Assembly (NCBI GenBank): GCA_002350855.1
Contig: DEFM01000024.1
Coordinates: 82,415-146,414 of the forward strand
Direction: 5' to 3'
DNA length: 64,000 nt
DNA from: Prevotellaceae bacterium UBA2852
Lineage (GTDB): Bacteria; Bacteroidota; Bacteroidia; Bacteroidales; Bacteroidaceae
The stretch's first letter is position 1; each line of letters opens with the position of its first letter. Positions 53,937-62,756 of the stretch are shown one piece after another. The position numbers and the translations under genes were made by a program. The notes under the pieces are model-generated. The model was not told where the DNA came from, did no database searches, and was given only the letters and a program-made list of their open reading frames with translations.

Positions 53937-54829
53937 TTATTTTATTCTTCATTCTTCATTCTTCATTCTTCATTTCAAATGCTCAAGAGCTGAACTGCAA
54001 GGTGAAGGTTACCCATACTCAGGTACAGGGTACCAATACCAGTGTATTTGAGACTTTGGAGAATGTGCTTAATGAGTTCATGAACAATCGTGCATGGACA
54101 GAACTGCAATTCGCACAGAACGAACGCATAGAGTGCAACATGACCATAAATGTAAAGCAGTACAAGCAAGATGACAATGCATTTCAGTGTGAACTGCTCT
54201 TCCAGCTCAATCGTCCTGTCTTCAACTCTACCTACAACTCTATTGTGATATCGATGCGCGACAACCAGTTCAATTTCCAATATAAGGAATACGAACCGCT
54301 CGACTTCAATATCAACAACATGGACAACAACCTCACCGCCATGTTGGCATACTACGCATATCTGTTCATCGGACTTGATTTGGACACTTTCTCTCCCCTT
54401 GGAGGCACAGATGTACTGCGCCAGGCAGAACTCATAGTTAACAATGCACAGACAATGAGTGAGACAGGATGGAAGGCATTTGAGAACAACCGCAACCGTC
54501 ACGGTATCATCAACGACTATCTTGACGGAAGCATGGAACCTTTCCGCCAACTGATGTACAAATACCACCGTCTCGGTCTTGACGAAATGTCGAATAATGT
54601 GGACCGCGGACGCACAGCCATTACCGAAAGCATCGAAATGCTGAAGGAAGCTCATTCCAATAAACCTCTCAGCGACCTTCCACAAATCTTCACCGACTAC
54701 AAACGCGATGAAATAGTAAATATCTACCGTGGTCAGCACGGCACAGCCAACGAACGGGAGTCGGTTTACAACATTCTCTCTGAACTGAACGCCTCACAAA
54801 ACCGCGAATGGACTAAAATCAAGCAATAA
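53924..54829 (+). CDS. porD: PorD-like (DUF4835) envelope protein
   Basis: A 301-residue protein of the DUF4835 family, which includes PorD of the type IX secretion system. The signal peptide is MRRIIILFFILHSSFFI followed by SNAQ. Family blocks are 'LNCKVKVTHTQVQGTNTSVF', 'FNFQYKEYEPLDFN' and 'YAYLFIGLDLDTFSPLGG'. The hydrophobic core of the signal peptide is encoded by a TTCATTC micro-repeat. It overlaps coaBC by 13 bases. Whether this organism has an active type IX system cannot be decided from this window. Confidence 0.82.
   Translation: MRRIIILFFILHSSFFISNAQELNCKVKVTHTQVQGTNTSVFETLENVLNEFMNNRAWTELQFAQNERIECNMTINVKQYKQDDNAFQCELLFQLNRPVFNSTYNSIVISMRDNQFNFQYKEYEPLDFNINNMDNNLTAMLAYYAYLFIGLDLDTFSPLGGTDVLRQAELIVNNAQTMSETGWKAFENNRNRHGIINDYLDGSMEPFRQLMYKYHRLGLDEMSNNVDRGRTAITESIEMLKEAHSNKPLSDLPQIFTDYKRDEIVNIYRGQHGTANERESVYNILSELNASQNREWTKIKQ
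53943..53975. repeat. TTCATTC micro-repeat inside the porD signal peptide
   Basis: Four ATTCTTC-type units in frame encode FILHSSFFI of the signal peptide. Reverse complement of the GAAGAGT family. Confidence 0.8.
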
Positions 54830-54872
54830 AAAAACCAGCCAAAGACGCTACCGTTTTTGGCTGGCTTTTTTT
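54828..54872. terminator. bidirectional terminator
   Basis: AAACCAGCCAAA/TTTGGCTGGTTT-type inverted repeat with A-run and T-run between the convergent porD-like and methyltransferase genes. Confidence 0.9.
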
Positions 54873-54895
54873 ATGTCCTGTTGTCTGAACCTATA

Positions 54896-56548
54896 TCAAT
54901 CTTCATCAAGGCGGAAGGGACGTCCTTCTTCATCGAAACCAAAACGGGGTTTACCACCTTTTGAAGCCTTATGATTTTTTGTTTTTGAGAATTTTTGCTC
55001 AAATGACTTCTTATCGTCACGGCGGAAACCTTTGTCGTCACGGCGGAATTTCTTTTCATCACGATGGTGTGATGATTTGCGGTCTTTGCCGAATGGACGG
55101 CGGTCACCGTCTTCTGGTTCATAATCGCTGCCGCGATCTCCCCATTTGAAATTATGGCGGTTGAGACGTGGCTCGTCGTCACCCTCGAAGAGAGGAGTTC
55201 TGTCTTTTGGGTTCTTACGTTCAAATGGCTTCTTGTCGTCACGATAGTCCTTGCGGTTAGGACGTGAACGGAAATAGTGTTCATCGTCGCGGCTGCCACC
55301 TGCATCGCGCCAGCTCTTTCCGTCAAACGTAGAGTCATCGTCACGACGGCGAAGTGGTTTGTACTTCGCATTGCGCTGACGTTCCTCGTCGGTCTTGATA
55401 TCTTCGCCTTCACCCTTAAGGTCGCTCAGTTTGCCACTGAACACCTGATACTTGCGGAGTTCGCAAGGCAGAGAACCATTGTAGAGTGCGAATTTTGTTG
55501 ATGGACGGAGACGGATTTTGTCGAAACATTCCTCGTGACTACTGAGAATCCAAGCCTCGTTACCTGCAAAGGCGCGCTTCAGGCGGTTGCCAATAGTGTC
55601 GTAGAGGTCGAGAATGTCATCGGTAGTGATGCGTTCGCCGTAAGGAGGATTGGTCATCATCATGGCTTCTGAGCCGTTCCAGTCGAAATCGTAGAAGTCC
55701 TGCTGGCTTACTTCAACCACCTTGCTTACTCCTGCACTACGCACATTATCCAGGGCAACGGCAACAGCCTGACGGTTGATGTCGTAACCATATATCTTGT
55801 GGTCGAACTCACGTTCGTCACTGTCATCGTTGTAGATGCGGTCAAGAAGATCCTCGTCGAAGTCTTTCCAGCGCTCAAATCCGAATTCCTCACGGAATAC
55901 ACCTGGATAGATATTCATTGCCATGAGAGCAGCCTCAATGAGTATCGTACCGCTTCCGCAGAACGGGTCAATAAGGTCACACTGTCCTTCCCATCCAGCA
56001 AGACGCAGCATACCTGCAGCAAGCACCTCATTGATTGGAGCAGCTACTGAGCCGGTGCGATAACCACGCTTATGCAGGCTTTCACCAGAGGAGTCGAGGG
56101 AAATGGTCACCTTTTCCTCTGCTATATGCACATTGATGCGGATGTCAGGATTACTGATGCTGACGTTAGGACGTTCTCCTGTGGTTTCACGGAAATAGTC
56201 GGCAATGGCATCCTTCACACGATAAGCCACAAACTTAGAGTGGCGGAAGGTGTTGGAGAATACTACGGCATCGATAAGGAATGTCTGGTTTACGTCCATA
56301 TAGTCGCTCCAAGGCATTTTCTTTACTACCTCGTACACATCGTCAGCATCTGATGATTTGAATGTCTTGATGGGCATAAGTACTCTTACTGCTGTGCGCA
56401 GGCAGAAATTAGCCCTGTAGAGCATCTCCTTGTCACCGGTGAACGACACCATGCGATTTCCTATTTCTACGTCGTTGGCACCAAGTTCTATGATTTCTTT
56501 GGCAAGAACTTCTTCAAGTCCCTGAAAGGTCTTAGCTATGATTTGCAT
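54896..56548 (-). CDS. THUMP-domain RNA methyltransferase, RlmL-like, with disordered tail
   Basis: 550 residues. The N-terminal THUMP domain (about 1-165) and a Rossmann methyltransferase domain with 'DPFCGSGTILIEAALMA' and 'MTNPPYGERI' match the RlmL (23S rRNA m2G2445) family. From about residue 385 a 165-residue charged tail follows ('RRDDDSTFDGKSWRD', repeated 'FRRDDK' units). It looks disordered and RNA-binding and is absent from E. coli RlmL. The tail resembles extensions of Bacteroidota DEAD-box helicases. Confidence 0.87.
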   Translation of the reverse strand: MQIIAKTFQGLEEVLAKEIIELGANDVEIGNRMVSFTGDKEMLYRANFCLRTAVRVLMPIKTFKSSDADDVYEVVKKMPWSDYMDVNQTFLIDAVVFSNTFRHSKFVAYRVKDAIADYFRETTGERPNVSISNPDIRINVHIAEEKVTISLDSSGESLHKRGYRTGSVAAPINEVLAAGMLRLAGWEGQCDLIDPFCGSGTILIEAALMAMNIYPGVFREEFGFERWKDFDEDLLDRIYNDDSDEREFDHKIYGYDINRQAVAVALDNVRSAGVSKVVEVSQQDFYDFDWNGSEAMMMTNPPYGERITTDDILDLYDTIGNRLKRAFAGNEAWILSSHEECFDKIRLRPSTKFALYNGSLPCELRKYQVFSGKLSDLKGEGEDIKTDEERQRNAKYKPLRRRDDDSTFDGKSWRDAGGSRDDEHYFRSRPNRKDYRDDKKPFERKNPKDRTPLFEGDDEPRLNRHNFKWGDRGSDYEPEDGDRRPFGKDRKSSHHRDEKKFRRDDKGFRRDDKKSFEQKFSKTKNHKASKGGKPRFGFDEEGRPFRLDED

Positions 56549-56577
56549 ATTTTGAGTTTTTAATTTTTTTTAGTTTT

Positions 56578-56634
56578 TCCTAGGGGTTTTCTAGGTCTTC
56601 CTAAGTCTTCCTAGGCTATCTTAGGTTTTCCTAG
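56578..56634. repeat. CCTAGG-word micro-repeat
   Basis: Seven CCTAGG/TTAGG/CTAGG words between the cysE-type gene and the methyltransferase gene. Longest example of this family in the window. Confidence 0.8.
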
Positions 56635-56640
56635 AACGCT

Positions 56641-57519
56641 TCACACTTGTTGTGAAGGAGGTCTCTGCACCACTTGGCAGCCTGCAGGCACATCCTTAGT
56701 GACCCAGATGTTACCACCGATTACAGCTCCCTTGCCTATAGTGATGCGACCAAGGATAGTGGCGTTGGAATATACCACCACATTGTCTTCGAGGATTGGG
56801 TGGCGAGCTATGCCCTTAATCGGATTGCCAGCCTCATCGAGCGGGAACGAACGGGCACCGAGGGTAACACCCTGATAGAGCTTCACTCCCTTGCCTATAA
56901 TACAAGTCTCACCGATAACTACACCTGTGCCGTGGTCAATAGTGAATGACTCGCCTATTTCTGCTCCCGGATGTATGTCAATACCTGTTTCCGAGTGAGC
57001 CATTTCAGTAAGCATACGTGGGATGAGAGGCACTCCGAGTTTCAGCAGTTCATGAGCCACACGATAGTTGGTCAGAGCCTTGATTACAGGATAGCAGGAG
57101 ATGATTTCTCCGTGGTTCTTGGCTGCAGGGTCACCATTGAATGCCGCAATCACATCGGTAGTGAGTATTTCGCGCAGATTCGACAGTTTTGCCACAAACT
57201 GTTCCGTAATGTCGTCAGCCGCCTTGCATGCGTCCGGGCATTTATTGCATTCATATTCCAGACTTATCTCAATCTGTCCGCGAAGCAGTCGTGCCAGGCG
57301 GTCAACCCTCACTCCAATATAATACTTTAATGTATCCGCATAGACCGGAGTGTCACCATAGTGATAGGGGAAGATTATATCCCTGACTATGTCAATAATC
57401 TCTGCCAACGTCTTCTCCGATGGCATACGGAACACCTGGCTGTCCTGGTCGAACAACTTAGACAACGAGTCGATGTCGGATAGCTGGTCTACAGCCTCTG
57501 TAATAATCTTATGGTTCAT
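56641..57519 (-). CDS. cysE: serine O-acetyltransferase
   Basis: A 292-residue enzyme that acetylates serine for cysteine synthesis. The C-terminal left-handed beta-helix has 'IDIHPGAEIGESFTIDHGTG' and 'VVIGETCIIGKGVKLYQGVT'. The N-terminal helical region is the longer EpsC type. 'CNKCPDACKA' in the N-terminal half is an unusual Cys cluster. Its start overlaps the stop of the preceding TPR gene by one base (TAATG), so the two are translationally coupled. Confidence 0.9.
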   Translation of the reverse strand: MNHKIITEAVDQLSDIDSLSKLFDQDSQVFRMPSEKTLAEIIDIVRDIIFPYHYGDTPVYADTLKYYIGVRVDRLARLLRGQIEISLEYECNKCPDACKAADDITEQFVAKLSNLREILTTDVIAAFNGDPAAKNHGEIISCYPVIKALTNYRVAHELLKLGVPLIPRMLTEMAHSETGIDIHPGAEIGESFTIDHGTGVVIGETCIIGKGVKLYQGVTLGARSFPLDEAGNPIKGIARHPILEDNVVVYSNATILGRITIGKGAVIGGNIWVTKDVPAGCQVVQRPPSQQV

Positions 57520-59288
57520 TATTTTAGGTATTTTTCTATTATTTCTTCAGCTGACTCGTCACCCAGTTCCTTGGCACGTTGCAGGTTCTTGAGTGCAGCT
57601 TCTTTCTCACCCTTTTGAATTTGTGCAAATCCCATGATGCGATATGCATCTGCCATCTCGCTGTTTATAAGCAAGCATTTCTTGGCTTCTTCGATACATT
57701 CGTCCAGTTCGTTCACCCTGAGCAGCAATGCACTCTTCTCAACATAATAGAGTGCTTCGCGTGGAGCAAGGTCTATTGCCAGATTGATGTCGTCGAGAGC
57801 CTGCTGATACATTCTCGCCTTCACCTCCAGTCCGTAGCGCTCGTAGTAGAATTTCGCGTTTACCTTGTTGTTGTTTAGGTAGCAGTACTGATTATAGTCG
57901 AGCACGGCCTGACGATAGTGTCCGCGGGCTGCATGCAATTGTCCTCGACGCATGATGTAGTTTGAAGCCTCGGTCGGCAGAGGTGTGGAGAACATCGCAA
58001 TGGCAGAGTCGAGCAATTGAATAGCCGTCTCAGTGGTGTCGCCTGCTGCCTCGTATGCCAGACTGGCTGCAAAGAGTGTTGCCGGTGAGCGATGCTTTCC
58101 CTCGTTGATATCGTTGTAAATGCTCAGTGCATCTGTTGCGTCACCTTTCGCCATGAGTATCTGTGCTTTCTGCAAACGGTATTCCAGCACCTTGTACTCT
58201 ATAGTTTGCACTGCACTGTCACCAACTGCATCAGAGAGCAGTTTCTCCTCACCGCTGATAGCCTGGTTCATATAGTCTATGGCTAAGTCATAAGTCCATT
58301 TGTCATAGGCGGGAGTTGGCTGGTAGAGCAGTTTGGTATAGATAATCTCTGCCACGCCAGCGTTGGCAGCCGGTTTGTCTGTGGAAAGACGGAGATAGTT
58401 CTTGAGGTCTTTGTCTGCTTCGTCGAAGCGACACATATCAGTAAGCGGAGTAGCACGGCGGTGATAGCCCTCGGCATTGTTGGGGAATCGCTCCACAAAC
58501 TGATTGAGCATGTCTATGTAGTCTTCATTGCCAGCAGAACGAGACTGGAAATAAAGATACACCAGAGCCTCCTCTTCTGCGTCCGGAATAGCTTTGGAGA
58601 TATGAATGTTCTGCAATGCAAGAGAATTGTTCTTTGAGTTGATGGCATGCATTGTGAGATCGCTTCCCATACGTGCATCAACAGCCTGGCTATTGCCGCC
58701 TACAGGCGAAAGCACAATACCGAGCAACTCACCTGTTTCGCTCATAAGCACACCATTGTTGTACTTGGGAAGAAAAGCGTCTTTAAGAGTGTAGTAAACA
58801 TACTTGTCCTCCACGATGTCACGTTTGAGCACGGTGGTAGACGGACAGGTAGTTATCTTCTGCTGCTGATAACCCAGAGCATAGACTCTGCTGCCGGCAA
58901 GCACGCCTGCCGATTGTGCAAAACCAATCGGAGAGGTCTTCTTCTGCTCGGTGGCAATCTTCACCAGTCCGTAGTTGTTGTCTATTCCGAGGATTCGTGT
59001 GACAGCATATTTCTTTCCGCCTGCGTCCACAACCACGGCACTATAAGCACCTTTCAGCAATTCACAGTCTGTCACAGCATGTCCTTCGTTATTGATATAA
59101 ACAGCCGTACCAGACTTCAGCATATTCTGGTTCTGGTCATAGGAAACGATAGACACTATTGCTTTCTGAGCCTTTGCTGCCCACTTAGGAGCAGCACCCT
59201 CAATCACACTTGTCTTGGTAGCAGTGCTGTCTGTTGTCTGTGCCTTGGCACTCAGAGTTCCAAGCAGCAATAAAGCTGACAATAACAT
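57519..59288 (-). CDS. secreted TPR protein with degenerate trypsin-like domain
   Basis: About 589 residues. A signal peptide starts at MLLSALLLLGTLSAKAQ; upstream in-frame codons are repeat-encoded and rejected. The first 220 residues look like a trypsin/DegP-type fold ('IVSIVSYDQNQNMLKSGTA'), but the triad is lost. The usual VTNxHV is 'VTDCELL', the Asp block is 'DNNYGLVKI', and the GNSGGP block is 'YNNGVLMSETG'. The C-terminal half has TPR repeats ('AVLDYNQYCYLNNNKVNAKF', 'ALYYVEKSALLLRVNELDE'). A scaffold or sensor rather than an active protease is likely. Coupled to cysE. Confidence 0.8.
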   Translation of the reverse strand: MLLSALLLLGTLSAKAQTTDSTATKTSVIEGAAPKWAAKAQKAIVSIVSYDQNQNMLKSGTAVYINNEGHAVTDCELLKGAYSAVVVDAGGKKYAVTRILGIDNNYGLVKIATEQKKTSPIGFAQSAGVLAGSRVYALGYQQQKITTCPSTTVLKRDIVEDKYVYYTLKDAFLPKYNNGVLMSETGELLGIVLSPVGGNSQAVDARMGSDLTMHAINSKNNSLALQNIHISKAIPDAEEEALVYLYFQSRSAGNEDYIDMLNQFVERFPNNAEGYHRRATPLTDMCRFDEADKDLKNYLRLSTDKPAANAGVAEIIYTKLLYQPTPAYDKWTYDLAIDYMNQAISGEEKLLSDAVGDSAVQTIEYKVLEYRLQKAQILMAKGDATDALSIYNDINEGKHRSPATLFAASLAYEAAGDTTETAIQLLDSAIAMFSTPLPTEASNYIMRRGQLHAARGHYRQAVLDYNQYCYLNNNKVNAKFYYERYGLEVKARMYQQALDDINLAIDLAPREALYYVEKSALLLRVNELDECIEEAKKCLLINSEMADAYRIMGFAQIQKGEKEAALKNLQRAKELGDESAEEIIEKYLK

Positions 59289-59294
59289 ATAAAA

Positions 59295-59340
59295 GAGCAG
59301 ACCCCCACCCTTGCCTCCCCCTGCATGGGGAGGAGTAGTT
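59295..59340 (-). repeat. G/C-rich border element, 5' copy before the TPR gene
   Basis: On the mRNA strand: CTACTCCTCCCC, ATGCA, GGGGGAGGCAAGGGTGGGGG, TCTGCT, then the TTTT and ATG of the signal peptide. Confidence 0.85.
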
Positions 59341-59428
59341 TGATTCTGACAATGTATAGTATTCTGCATAGAGTTGAGTTATTATTGTTTTTAGCAAATT
59401 ATTAAAATCTTTATCAGCCAGAGACTAA

Positions 59429-61135
59429 CTATTTATCCCCCCTGGGGGAGTTAGAGGGGGTCTCTTTTAATAGCACCCTCGCATTCTCAATCGCTGCATC
59501 GGTAATGGTTTCTCCGCTGAGCATGTGAGCAATCTCCTTTACCCTCTCTTCGTTGCTCAGGTGAACGATGTGACTGGTAGTGTCGTCGTCGCTGTCTTCC
59601 TTGTACACACGATAGTGTTCCGTGCCCAGTGCGGCAATCTGTGGCAAGTGGGTGATGCTGATAACCTGTCGGTTGCTCTGCCCCATCTGCTGCATTATGA
59701 TTGCCATCTTCTCGGCAATACTTCCCGACACACCAGTGTCTATCTCGTCGAAGATGATGGTAGGCAGTTTCACTTCCTTGGCGATAAGAGCCTTGAGGGA
59801 GAGCATCACACGGGCTATTTCTCCGCCCGATGCCACTTGTGAGAGATTCTGCGGTTCTCCGTTTTTGTTTGCAGAGAAAAGGAACTGAATGGCGTCAGAA
59901 CCATCCTCGCCGGCAAATTTTTCGTCATGCTCCACCGTAATAGTGATTCTTGCATTGGGCATTCCCAACGATTGCAGGCTCTTCTCCAACTCCTTCTGCA
60001 ACGGTGCAGCAGCTTTCTTGCGTCGGTCAGATAGTTCAGTTGCCAGTTTCCTTGTCTGTCCCTGCAGTTCCTCCCATTTCTTCTTCAGCTCTGCTACGTT
60101 CTCGTCGCTGTTGTCTATGGCGTCAAGTTGAGCTTTCAGCTGTTCACGCAGCGCTATCAGTTCCTCCACAGTTTCCACATGGTGTTTCTGCTGCAGAGAA
60201 TAGATGGTGTTGAGACGTTCGTTCACCTGTTCCAGCCTTGCAGGATTGTATTCCACCCCTTCAGCCAGTGATTCCATCTCGTTGGCAATATCCTTCACCT
60301 CGATGTAGCAGGAGTTCAGACGTTCATATAGTTCGTTGGCGGCAGTCATCTTGTCGGAGATGGTCTGAATGGCGGACATTGCATGGCGCATACCCTGCAA
60401 CACGTCCGTTTCGCCTTCATTGTCGCAACCCTGTAGCTGACCCTGGGCTACATACAGATTCTGCTTTATCTCCTCTGCATGTTCGAGCATAGCTGCCTCC
60501 TCCTCCAGTTCTTCCTGTTCACCTTCCTGAAGTTTAGCCTCATCGAGTTGTTCAAACTGGAATCGCAGGTAATCTTCCTCGTCGCGGTTGCGGTTAGCCT
60601 CAGCCACAGCTGTTTCCCACTGCCTGCGTGCAGCCTGTGTCTGGCGGTAAAGAGAGCGATGCTGGTTGAACAGTTCAGCGTTCTTGGCGAATATGTCAAG
60701 CACACTGCGTTGGAAATCTTCCTTTCCAAGCAGCAGGTTCTTATGTTGTGAATGGATATCAATGAGTTTTTCACCGATATCCTTCAATAAAGTCAGGTTT
60801 ACTGGAGTGTCATTGATGAAGGCGCGGCTTTTTCCGGCCTGTGTAATCTCACGGCGGACTATACATTCATGTCCGTCAAAATCCAGTTCATTCTCATCAA
60901 ACCACCCATTCAGTCCGTATTCAGTGATATCGAATACAGCCTCCACCACACATCTCATTGAGCCACGCCTAATGCTGTGGCTGTCAGCACGACAGCCGCG
61001 AAGCAACTCAATAGCTCCAAGGATAATGGATTTTCCCGCTCCGGTTTCTCCGGTAATTACAGAAAATCCCTTGTACATTTCAATGTCAAGGTGCTCAATC
61101 AGAGCGTAGTTCTCTATGTGCAGTGATTTTATCAC
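59429..61135 (-). CDS. recN: DNA repair protein RecN
   Basis: A 568-residue SMC-like ATPase for double-strand break repair. Walker A is 'ITGETGAGKSIILGAIELL', the signature is 'QVASGGEIARVMLSLKALI' and Walker B is 'TIIFDEIDTGVSG'. A long coiled coil lies between about 160 and 380. The final residues ('KETPSNSPRGDK') are encoded by a G/C-rich element. Own promoter at 61167-61174. Confidence 0.95.
   Translation of the reverse strand: MIKSLHIENYALIEHLDIEMYKGFSVITGETGAGKSIILGAIELLRGCRADSHSIRRGSMRCVVEAVFDITEYGLNGWFDENELDFDGHECIVRREITQAGKSRAFINDTPVNLTLLKDIGEKLIDIHSQHKNLLLGKEDFQRSVLDIFAKNAELFNQHRSLYRQTQAARRQWETAVAEANRNRDEEDYLRFQFEQLDEAKLQEGEQEELEEEAAMLEHAEEIKQNLYVAQGQLQGCDNEGETDVLQGMRHAMSAIQTISDKMTAANELYERLNSCYIEVKDIANEMESLAEGVEYNPARLEQVNERLNTIYSLQQKHHVETVEELIALREQLKAQLDAIDNSDENVAELKKKWEELQGQTRKLATELSDRRKKAAAPLQKELEKSLQSLGMPNARITITVEHDEKFAGEDGSDAIQFLFSANKNGEPQNLSQVASGGEIARVMLSLKALIAKEVKLPTIIFDEIDTGVSGSIAEKMAIIMQQMGQSNRQVISITHLPQIAALGTEHYRVYKEDSDDDTTSHIVHLSNEERVKEIAHMLSGETITDAAIENARVLLKETPSNSPRGDK
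59436..59464 (-). repeat. G/C-rich border element, 3' copy inside the recN end
   Basis: On the mRNA strand: GACCCCCTCTAACTCCCCCAGG and GGGG, encoding the last in-frame residues of RecN before TAG. Confidence 0.8.
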
Positions 61136-61166
61136 GATTGAGAGGGAGATTTTTTTATTTCTTTTG

Positions 61167-61174
61167 CAAAGTTA
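61167..61174 (-). promoter_or_regulatory. -7 box for recN
   Basis: TAACTTTG on the minus strand, 32 bases before the recN start, matches TAnnTTTG. Confidence 0.6.
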
Positions 61175-61240
61175 AGAATATATATTCAAATACAACTCCA
61201 AAAAATATTGAAATTAACAGTCTTCTTCAACCACTGTTAT

Positions 61241-62230
61241 TTACTTGTCAATACTCACCAGTGTGTACTGGCAGCTGCCGAGACCAATCTTTGCTGCATG
61301 CTCGATGGTGTGCACACCGTGTTGCTGGTCAATACGATTCAACAAATCAGTGGGGTCGTTCTTAGCCGTTACTTTCTGGTGATTGATAATGTCGATGCAA
61401 GCCTGGTCAAGAGCCACGGGGTCGGTAGAAGCCAAAATACCATAGTCCTCGAGTTTTACAGGTTCAGGATGATCCACACAGTCACAGTCGATAGACATGT
61501 TGTTCATAACAGAGATATAGATTATTCCCTCCTGCCTGTTGAAATAGTTCACTACGCCCTGTGCGGCGGCAGCCATCGACTCCAGGAAACCATCCTGATC
61601 GCCAATGTATTCTGGTGTCCAAAGTTTCGACATATCGAGTTTCTCCATCTTACCTGCTGAATGGATGTATGCTTTGCCGTTCTGACTTGCACAGCCTATG
61701 GATAGATTCTTCAGCGCACCGCCGTAGCCACCCATGGGGTGTCCCTTGAAGTGGTTCAAAGCAATCATGAAATCGTAGTTGGCCATGTGTCCACCCACGA
61801 TATCGTACTTGATGTGAGTCTGGTCCTTCACAGGTATGCGCATCTCGTCGTATTCGTCCATGATGTCCACAGGGAAGTACTTCAGAAAGCCGTGGCGTTC
61901 GATAACTTTCCAGTGATTTGCCGAATTATTGCGGTCGTCCTTCACATCTTCCGGAGCATTACCGTATGCTGTGTTGCATTCCACGATGGTGCCGTCTACT
62001 TCAAATACCAAGTCCTTGATAAGTTCGGGTTTAAGGTAGTTAGGATTACTGCCTTCGCCCGTGCTCATCTTGATTGCCACGCGTCCCTTTGCGGGAATAC
62101 CCAGCGCCTTGTATATTTTCACTAAAGATTCAGGAGAAATCTCTCTGGTAACATATACCTTACTCTGTGCCATTGTCGTTGCCGTAGCCATAACCATTAA
62201 TGCTGTAAAAATAAAAAATGTTTTTTTCAT
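61241..62230 (-). CDS. DUF362 secreted protein
   Basis: About 329 residues with a signal peptide (MKKTFFIFTALMVMATATTMAQ) and a DUF362 domain: 'GRVAIKMSTGEGSNPNYLKP', 'HFKGHPMGGYGGALKNLSIG' and 'ILASTDPVALDQACIDIIN'. DUF362 proteins are often linked to iron-sulfur or ferredoxin-like domains, but no CxxCxxC motif is present here. 'CDCVD' near the end of the domain could bind a metal. The ATG at 62230 is preferred over a GTG two codons upstream. Function unknown. Confidence 0.83.
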   Translation of the reverse strand: MKKTFFIFTALMVMATATTMAQSKVYVTREISPESLVKIYKALGIPAKGRVAIKMSTGEGSNPNYLKPELIKDLVFEVDGTIVECNTAYGNAPEDVKDDRNNSANHWKVIERHGFLKYFPVDIMDEYDEMRIPVKDQTHIKYDIVGGHMANYDFMIALNHFKGHPMGGYGGALKNLSIGCASQNGKAYIHSAGKMEKLDMSKLWTPEYIGDQDGFLESMAAAAQGVVNYFNRQEGIIYISVMNNMSIDCDCVDHPEPVKLEDYGILASTDPVALDQACIDIINHQKVTAKNDPTDLLNRIDQQHGVHTIEHAAKIGLGSCQYTLVSIDK

Positions 62231-62323
62231 TATCACTGATATTATTTGTTTGTATGTTTATTCTGGCTGTAAAGATATGAAAAAAAATCAACTTTAGACA
62301 TGAACCCGATAGTTTTTTGTCTA

Positions 62324-62416
62324 TCAATTATCTTTAGCAGAATCTTGACCATTTTTAGAGCAGATTTCCAGACGCAGGTAGCCATCCATCGTTATGATAA
62401 ATTTCGGTAATGCCAT
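62324..62416 (-). pseudogene. very short open frame, possible remnant
   Basis: ATG at 62416 to TGA at 62324: 30 codons beginning MALPKFIITMDGYLRLEI. It follows the broken gene at 62422 by 5 bases and could be the start of a truncated small protein whose remainder is lost. Assigned only from position and the ordered N-terminal sequence. Confidence 0.3.
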
Positions 62417-62421
62417 TTTAT

Positions 62422-62749
62422 TTACCAATCCGATGAGTCATTATCAAACCTGTCCTCAGCATTATGTGAGATTATAAAATTCTCAAAATCATCTCGTTCT
62501 TTCCATTCAAAATAATGGCACAGCTTTATAAACTCATGTGTTGTAACTGGATTTTTCTCTGCCTCTTTTTCACAAATCTCCCATCCTTATTTGCGGACAT
62601 ATTCTATATAGAACAATGCCGAAGACATCCATCGTTTATCATTTAGGTTGATCGTTCCTCCACTCATTCGAAGTGTATGACCATTCTGAGCCAAGTGACT
62701 TAACTTGCCTCCTATATTTATCTATAGTTTTAAAATGATCAAACGGCTT
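62422..62749 (-). pseudogene. broken small gene downstream of hsdR remnant
   Basis: An ATG at 62749 opens a frame (MKPFDHFKTIDKYRRQVKS) that ends early at a TGA. A second frame takes over ('NDKRWMSSALFYIEYVRK'), is cut by TAA at 62587-62589, and then continues ('GWEICEKEAEKNPVTTHEF' to 'EDRFDNDSSDW') to a stop at 62422. So at least one frameshift and one stop break a protein of about 105-110 residues. Family not recognised. It starts 8 bases after the hsdR stop, as if it was once in that operon. Confidence 0.55.
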
Positions 62750-62756
62750 CATATTT

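Noticed and set aside
53975..54739. A 254-codon antisense frame inside the PorD-like gene
   Set aside because: The plus-strand frame matches DUF4835 and has a signal peptide; the antisense one has no motif or start signals.
59289..59369. A 27-codon upstream extension of the TPR gene
   Set aside because: Repeat-encoded and lying before a clear signal peptide.
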